Part shown: positions 35,065 to 39,494 of the stretch, piece after piece
How positions within the stretch are numbered: the stretch's first letter is position 1
Layout: every line of letters begins with the position of its first letter
DNA from: Firmicutes bacterium HGW-Firmicutes-3
Lineage (GTDB): Bacteria > Bacillota > Clostridia > Lachnospirales > Vallitaleaceae
Assembly: GCA_002841435.1 (NCBI GenBank)
Contig: PGZS01000006.1
Coordinates: forward strand, 1-39,494
Length of the DNA stretch: 39,494 nt
Direction of reading: 5' to 3'
Notes under the pieces: generated by a model
What the model was told of the DNA's origin: nothing
Database searches by the model: none
The model's input: the letters and a program-made list of their open reading frames with translations, nothing else
Translations under genes and position numbers: made by a program

Positions 35065-35328
35065 TTAAGCCATTTTGTTAAAAGCTCGATCAACGCTGGA
35101 TACTTTTCTTGAAGCAGCATTCTTGTGGAATACGCCTTTTGACTCAGCTTTATCGATATAAGAAATTACAACTTTAACTTGAGCTTCTGCCGCGGATTTA
35201 TCTCCAGCTTCGATTATTGTATCTAATTTCTTCAGTTCTGTTTTAACACGTGATTTGACGGATTTATTTCTCATTGCTTTAGATGCCGCCACTTTAATAC
35301 GTTTTTTTGCTGATTTAATGTTTGCCAT
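35065..35328 (-). CDS. rpsT: 30S ribosomal protein S20
   Basis: 87 residues, normal length. ANIKSAKKRIKVAASKAMRNKSVKSRVKTELKKLD and VSYIDKAESKGVFHKNAASRKVSSVDRAFNKM are the S20 pattern. This basic, all-helical protein binds 16S rRNA early in small-subunit assembly. GGAGGTG precedes the ATG. The leader is about 75 bases. It is monocistronic between its own promoter and terminator. Confidence 0.97.
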   Translation of the reverse strand: MANIKSAKKRIKVAASKAMRNKSVKSRVKTELKKLDTIIEAGDKSAAEAQVKVVISYIDKAESKGVFHKNAASRKVSSVDRAFNKMA

Positions 35329-35341
35329 GTTTTCACCTCCG

Positions 35342-35355
35342 ACAATCTTGATTGT
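35342..35355. other. Perfect palindrome just upstream of the rpsT ribosome site
   Basis: ACAATC and GATTGT flank two bases. The palindrome lies in the rpsT leader about 2 bases from the ribosome site, where a hairpin or bound protein could limit translation. S20 represses its own translation in E. coli; the same here is only a suggestion. Confidence 0.3.
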
Positions 35356-35410
35356 TTACTTATTATGCGGGGAATTTTTTTGAAATACGCACAATTAAAC
35401 ATACCTTAAC

Positions 35411-35439
35411 AGTTTAGTTTATAAAGCGTCGTATGTCAA
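35411..35439 (-). promoter_or_regulatory. Promoter for rpsT
   Basis: On the reverse strand, a perfect TTGACA (35434-35439), a 17-base spacer and TAAACT (35411-35416). Confidence 0.65.
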
Positions 35440-35714
35440 TATGTATTTGAAAATTTATTTTACTATTACTTTTTTTCCTGCACATTAAATATTAAATATT
35501 ATCAGGTAGGAAAGAATCTACATATAAATCTAATCATTCTCGTTTCATAAGAAAGTATTTAAAAAGCAAAAATAATGATATTTTTTTTAAATATTAAAAA
35601 TAAGAAATTTTTTAATTAAACAACCGAAAAAAAATGGTACATTCGTAAAAAGGCAAAATATACTGAAAAACAAGTGAATTATCTGGATTATTATCGCTTT
35701 TTCAAACGATATGC
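35440..35714. other. AT-rich spacer
   Basis: Together with the promoters on each side this separates rpsT and the fapA-like gene by about 530 bases. It has many A and T runs, and I see no ORF with a ribosome site, no RNA element I recognise and no repeat. The A-tracts near 35570-35640 could bend DNA. Confidence 0.5.
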
Positions 35715-35743
35715 TTGTCTTTACAGGCTGGGCTATGTATAAT
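35715..35743 (+). promoter_or_regulatory. Promoter for the fapA-like operon
   Basis: TTGTCT (35715-35720), a 17-base spacer and a perfect TATAAT (35738-35743). The leader to the TTG start is about 110 bases. Confidence 0.7.
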
Positions 35744-35859
35744 GTAAATAATTGCGAAGAAAATTTCTTAATGTTGTATAAGTTGCATAAGTTATATTTA
35801 GTGCATATCTCTACAGAAGTTAATGGCTATATTTCATGTGGAGAAAAGGAGGGTTACGA

Positions 35860-37458
35860 TTGTTTGAGGATATAGTATTTAGCAATGATTTTATTGATAT
35901 CATTGATGATGACAATCAATTCTACATTAAAGTCAAACAACATGGTTATTCAATGAATCAATTGGATGAAGATGTTAAAAAACTGCCGCGGTTGAAAGTG
36001 AATCAATTTGTGGCTATTCAGTCTGCAATAAAAACAGGATCCAGTAAAGTGTTGTTACTTGGAAACAAAAAACCCTTAATTGATTTAGAAATCAGCAAAG
36101 ACCGATTAGAGGCAAGTATAATAATAAATGCAACGAAAGAACAGATAGATACTCTTGGGATTCAAGAATTGATCCAACAGGTACTTGATGTTATGAAACA
36201 CGCTGGCATTGTCTATGGATTTGATATTAAAGATATAATAAGTCACATAAGTCCCATGGAGAAGCTTGTTGTAGCAAAAGGATTATTACCAATAAAAGGA
36301 CAGGATGCAATTGTCACTTATTATAAAATAGAGGAAGCAAAGCCGGAAATTCATCAAAATGGAGATGTTAATCATTATGAGCTAAACTTAATCAATAAGG
36401 TACATCGAGGAGACTGGCTTGGTGAACGTATTGAACCTAAAGATGGGGTGGATGGTAAGACGATATTAGGAGAACCCATACCTGCCCTTAAGGGCAATCA
36501 AGAACCCTTTAAATATGACAAGAAAACCGTAGTCGAGTCTTATGACCCGGAATTGGACAAAACGGTTCTTCTTGCATCCACCACCGGAGCTGTCATAATT
36601 GAAAACGATATCATCAGTGTTTGCAATTATCTTGAAATTGAAGGTAAGGTATCTTTCAAAACGGGCAACGTCGATTTTGATGGGTTTGTGGATATTAGAG
36701 ATGTAGTGGAAGACAATTTTTCTGTTCTGGCAAATCAGGATATTCAGATTATGGGTGACATGGGCATTGGTGGTGTCAACTTGATTGAAAGCAAAGAAGG
36801 TAGCATCTACATTAGAGGTGGCATTGCCGGAAAAGGGAAAGCTAAGATAATCTGTGAAGGCGATTTGTATACCAAATTTGCTACAGATTGTGATATAGAA
36901 TGTGGAGGCACAGTACACATTGGTTTTTATGCAATTAATGCTAATATTAAGGCGAAGGAAGTCATATTCGATTCCTTTAACAGCAAAGTCATTGGCGGTT
37001 CTATCGAAGCACAAGTTAGGGTACAGGTTGGTACGGTAGGCAATAAGATGGATACACCCACCTTTATCCAAGTGCTTGGTTTTGTGCGTGACAAAGTCAA
37101 AGAAGAATATGATTTTATCAACATAACCATTGAGCGGGTAAAAGAAAAAATTAATCTATTGAAACAAAAAAAATCATTGCTTGAGATGGTAGCAGCTTCC
37201 GACTTAGAGAAAAGGAAAGAGTTGGATAAGGTTAATGAGGAATTTGGCTTTTTTAAGAAAAATCTTAAAATGCTTTATGCAAGTCAGAAAAAAACAATTT
37301 CCTATTTGAGGTCTAAAGGCGAAGGAGAAGTGGTTATTACTCACGGCATCTATTCGAAAGTTCAAATCAAAATCAAGGATGATGTTTTGTGGCATATGGA
37401 AGTAGCTTTGAGTCCGGTAACCTATTATACGGATGGCAGAAACATCTTGAAGGCATAA
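35860..37458 (+). CDS. FapA/DUF342 family protein
   Basis: 532 residues from a TTG at 35860, chosen because AAGGAGGG (35846-35853) is 6 bases ahead; an in-frame ATG at 35836 lies before that site with none of its own. Residues about 75-250 contain HRGDWLGERIEPKDGVDGKTILGEPIPALKG, the FapA N-terminal pattern. Residues 250-400 are a beta-helix of short repeats (GKVSFKTGNVDFDGFVDIRDVVEDNFSVLANQDIQIMGDMGIGGVNLIESKEGSIYIRGGIAGKGKAKI). A coiled coil at about 420-485 and a small beta domain follow. In Vibrio, FapA affects polar flagellar assembly; elsewhere the role is unclear. The GAF gene starts 11 bases later, probably the same operon. Confidence 0.88.
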   Translation: MFEDIVFSNDFIDIIDDDNQFYIKVKQHGYSMNQLDEDVKKLPRLKVNQFVAIQSAIKTGSSKVLLLGNKKPLIDLEISKDRLEASIIINATKEQIDTLGIQELIQQVLDVMKHAGIVYGFDIKDIISHISPMEKLVVAKGLLPIKGQDAIVTYYKIEEAKPEIHQNGDVNHYELNLINKVHRGDWLGERIEPKDGVDGKTILGEPIPALKGNQEPFKYDKKTVVESYDPELDKTVLLASTTGAVIIENDIISVCNYLEIEGKVSFKTGNVDFDGFVDIRDVVEDNFSVLANQDIQIMGDMGIGGVNLIESKEGSIYIRGGIAGKGKAKIICEGDLYTKFATDCDIECGGTVHIGFYAINANIKAKEVIFDSFNSKVIGGSIEAQVRVQVGTVGNKMDTPTFIQVLGFVRDKVKEEYDFINITIERVKEKINLLKQKKSLLEMVAASDLEKRKELDKVNEEFGFFKKNLKMLYASQKKTISYLRSKGEGEVVITHGIYSKVQIKIKDDVLWHMEVALSPVTYYTDGRNILKA

Positions 37459-37469
37459 GGGGGATAGAC

Positions 37470-39374
37470 ATGATAGAAAAGAAGAATGATACAATGATAT
37501 ATAGGCTTAAAGGCCTCATCCATGCTATAGAATTTTTCTCGCAAAGATTTGATGCAAAGCAGATCACCCATCATGTGGTGGATTTTATTGATGAACTCAT
37601 TGTTTTAGACCAAGTTGTGGTTTTTGCCAAGGATGACCATGTGTATCGACCGGTCCGACAATCCGGATATCATAATTATGATTACAATTTTGAAGTGAAG
37701 CCGGCTTATGAAGATATTGTTGTATTGCATGCAGGGTTATTCTCAAAAGAAGATATAAAAAGATTTCTGCCAAAAGAAGTCTCAGAGTATTTTCCCTGTG
37801 CTTTCGGAATACCTTTAATCATGGACAAGAAAATGTTTGGATTTGTACTTATAAACAGAAGTGAGGATAAAGAACCTTTTGATTCTGAAGATGAAATCAT
37901 TGCCGTTGCTTTAATGAATCTTTTTTATATTGCTCTAACAAACTTCGAATCCTACGATGCTTTAATAAAAACAAAAAAAAGGCTGGATGAGAAGATCTTT
38001 AATCTATTTGCTATTCATCAATCATCAAAAATACTCATGAGTACACTTGAAATTGAAGCTATGTGTGATCTATCAACCAGTGTATTTAGCGAATTGACAC
38101 AGAGTTCGATTACTTCCATCTTCCTTTTGAAGGAGGACTCTAAGGCTTTTGAAATGATGGCTTATCAAAATGTCTATGAACTAAGAGGTGAGCTCAAAAT
38201 CCTTCTATACACCAATGACAATATAGAAGCCCTAAGTGAAAAGGAATACTTTTGTCTCGAAAATGGTGAAGACCTAGAAAGCATCTGTGCAATTTTTTAT
38301 AATGTTGATGAGATGTTAAAGGCTTTGAAACCAATCTATATTGTACCGATTGTGAAGAATGAGGACGTGCTTGGTTTTATAACTTTGGGACGTCGAGTCA
38401 ATGATATGTCATATAATGACAGTAATATGGAGTTAATCCATAGTCTGGCTTCCTCCTTATACATATCTATTACCAATGCTATGTATGTTAAAACCATTCA
38501 TGAACAAAAAAAAATCATCGATTCTAAGTTGAATCGTCTGATGAATATGAACCTAATGATTAAAAATATTAACTCATCATCAGACTTAAATCACCTTTTT
38601 GAAATAACTAAAGCCACTTTAGAATGGTCTCATAATGTTACCAGTTGTATTCTGGCGGTTTTTGATCAAGAGAAAGATGTTTTTGTCATCAGGGAACGTA
38701 TAGGATGTCAATCTCTAGGAGAAACCCAGACATTTACAGAAGTGGCAACTACATTAAAAAAAGGGCATATGGTTGTAGCAAGTAGTATTCACGAGGTCGA
38801 AGACCTACTCGGTCTTGAAGTGGTCAATCAGATAGAGGGGGAATTTGGCGGCGCCTTATTGGTACCGGTTTACTTAGATAAATTTGAACTGGAGCTTCTG
38901 GGATTCATTGGTATTTTTGACATGAAAGATATGTTACTTACGGATCTTGAAAATCAATTGATCTATGAATCTATTGCCAATGCCATAGCACCTTCATGGT
39001 ATCATTTGAAACAACTGGAGAAAATCAAAAATACTTATGAAGTCAATTCCGAAGCGTTATTTATGGAAAAAATATTAGAAGAAATAGAAGATTGCAGAGA
39101 GTATGATTTGGAGCTTTATTGTTTTCTAGTTGATTTTACAGGTAAGCATTTTATGGAAAAAAGTGATTTGTTTCAAGAATTTACTCAGTATTTTGATAAA
39201 GCTTTTAAAATTGATAATAGGCATTTGGTCATTCTATCTCCAAGAGAAGAAGATGCAGTCTACATTCAGGAGAATTTAGATCAAAGACACAGTATGAAGC
39301 AGTTGAAGTATGGGGTTGATTTTGAAGATTATGAGACTTTTTTGGAAGTGTTGGTCAAATTTAAGATACAATAA
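37470..39374 (+). CDS. Multi-GAF protein with GGDEF-like C-terminus
   Basis: 634 residues from the ATG at 37470, just after AAGGGGGAT; the frame is open upstream into the fapA-like gene, but that has no start site. Three GAF-like sensor units can be traced: about 20-165 (VVDFIDELIVLDQVVVFA...AFGIPLIMDKKMFGFVLINR), 195-350 (PIVKNEDVLGFITLGRR) and 375-520 (GGALLVPVYLDKFELELLGFIGIFD), with helical linkers. Residues about 530-634 look like a GGDEF fold without its motif: LFMEKILEEIEDCREYDLELYCFLVDF, then HLVILSPREED and KYGVDFEDYETFLEVLVKF. There is no membrane segment and no kinase motif. It is probably a cytoplasmic sensor or adaptor tied to the preceding protein; function unknown. Confidence 0.75.
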   Translation: MIEKKNDTMIYRLKGLIHAIEFFSQRFDAKQITHHVVDFIDELIVLDQVVVFAKDDHVYRPVRQSGYHNYDYNFEVKPAYEDIVVLHAGLFSKEDIKRFLPKEVSEYFPCAFGIPLIMDKKMFGFVLINRSEDKEPFDSEDEIIAVALMNLFYIALTNFESYDALIKTKKRLDEKIFNLFAIHQSSKILMSTLEIEAMCDLSTSVFSELTQSSITSIFLLKEDSKAFEMMAYQNVYELRGELKILLYTNDNIEALSEKEYFCLENGEDLESICAIFYNVDEMLKALKPIYIVPIVKNEDVLGFITLGRRVNDMSYNDSNMELIHSLASSLYISITNAMYVKTIHEQKKIIDSKLNRLMNMNLMIKNINSSSDLNHLFEITKATLEWSHNVTSCILAVFDQEKDVFVIRERIGCQSLGETQTFTEVATTLKKGHMVVASSIHEVEDLLGLEVVNQIEGEFGGALLVPVYLDKFELELLGFIGIFDMKDMLLTDLENQLIYESIANAIAPSWYHLKQLEKIKNTYEVNSEALFMEKILEEIEDCREYDLELYCFLVDFTGKHFMEKSDLFQEFTQYFDKAFKIDNRHLVILSPREEDAVYIQENLDQRHSMKQLKYGVDFEDYETFLEVLVKFKIQ

Positions 39375-39392
39375 TGATAGGAGTAGTTAAAG

Positions 39393-39484
39393 GTAGTCCC
39401 ATGAAAACCCTTCCACAGTGTATATGACTACGGCCTCTAATTGGTGCGTCCTGCACCAAAAGTCGGCGGACAGCTCCTGCTGTC
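39393..39484. repeat. Three consecutive hairpins at window end
   Basis: GTAGTC (39393-39398)/GACTAC (39426-39431); TTGGTGC (39441-39447)/GCACCAA (39453-39459) with loop GTCCT; GACAGC (39469-39474)/GCTGTC (39479-39484) with loop TCCT. No T-run follows inside the window. The composition is clearly more GC-rich than nearby genes. It may be an intergenic palindromic repeat, the start of an RNA gene or a decayed element. Confidence 0.55.
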
Positions 39485-39494
39485 TTGCTTAAGT

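Noticed and set aside
37389-37469. GAF protein starting at 37389
   Set aside because: It would overlap the end of the fapA-like gene; ATG at 37470 has a ribosome site right after that gene's stop.

Overview
The window looks like chromosome of a low-G+C, Gram-positive anaerobe of class Clostridia, probably in or near Lachnospirales. The reasons are AGGAGG-type ribosome sites, sigma-A promoters with many TGn extended -10 boxes, a GatCAB amidotransferase operon, the comEA/comEC/holA/rpsT neighbourhood, a FapA/DUF342 protein and a GerMN lipoprotein. The genus cannot be fixed from sequence alone. No rRNA, tRNA, CRISPR array, intact transposase or phage gene was seen.

Layout. 1-2340: end of the NAD(P)HX repair gene and alanine racemase. 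2341-3977: a MATE exporter behind a small promoter/hairpin leader. 4077-5951: an accessory-looking, AT-rich patch with five tandem 28-bp dyad repeats, a winged-helix/SatD-like regulator and a DUF3307 membrane protein overlapping by one base. 5985-8330: an MFS transporter converging on a cupin/AraC regulator. 8585-12920: a TrmO-like/UvrA2-like fusion protein followed by an AraC/GyrI-like regulator, perhaps a drug-response module. 13056-19509: yebC, a divergent NAD+-dependent DNA ligase and gatCAB. 19609-20999: fetA-fetB, reverse strand. 21114-24873: a membrane diguanylate cyclase converging on nadE. 25032-32636: mgsA, a comEA-like gene, a response regulator/histidine kinase pair, a GerMN lipoprotein, comEC and holA. 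32719-34794: a MATE/TetR efflux cassette on the reverse strand. 35065-35328: rpsT. 35860-39374: a FapA-family protein and a GAF protein with a GGDEF-like C-terminus. The last 120 bases are a hairpin-rich spacer.

How the genes fit together. Most of the window is housekeeping: cell-wall D-alanine, NAD repair and synthesis, Gln-tRNA amidation, ligation, DNA uptake and pol III delta. Small accessory modules sit between these blocks. The clearest case is the MATE-tetR cassette between holA and rpsT. It is bounded by two 33-bp direct repeats (one mismatch) that each carry the same terminator hairpin, and its two promoters share a palindromic operator. The best candidates for something undescribed are the repeat array plus SatD-like/DUF3307 pair, and the TrmO-UvrA2 fusion.

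Several starts were moved from the longest possible ORF to an internal codon with a proper ribosome site: alr, ligA, gatA, the GGDEF gene, mgsA, the GerMN gene, tetR, fapA (TTG) and the GAF gene. The histidine kinase has no ATG, GTG or TTG at a sensible position. All calls come from reading the sequence and from family knowledge; no database search was run.
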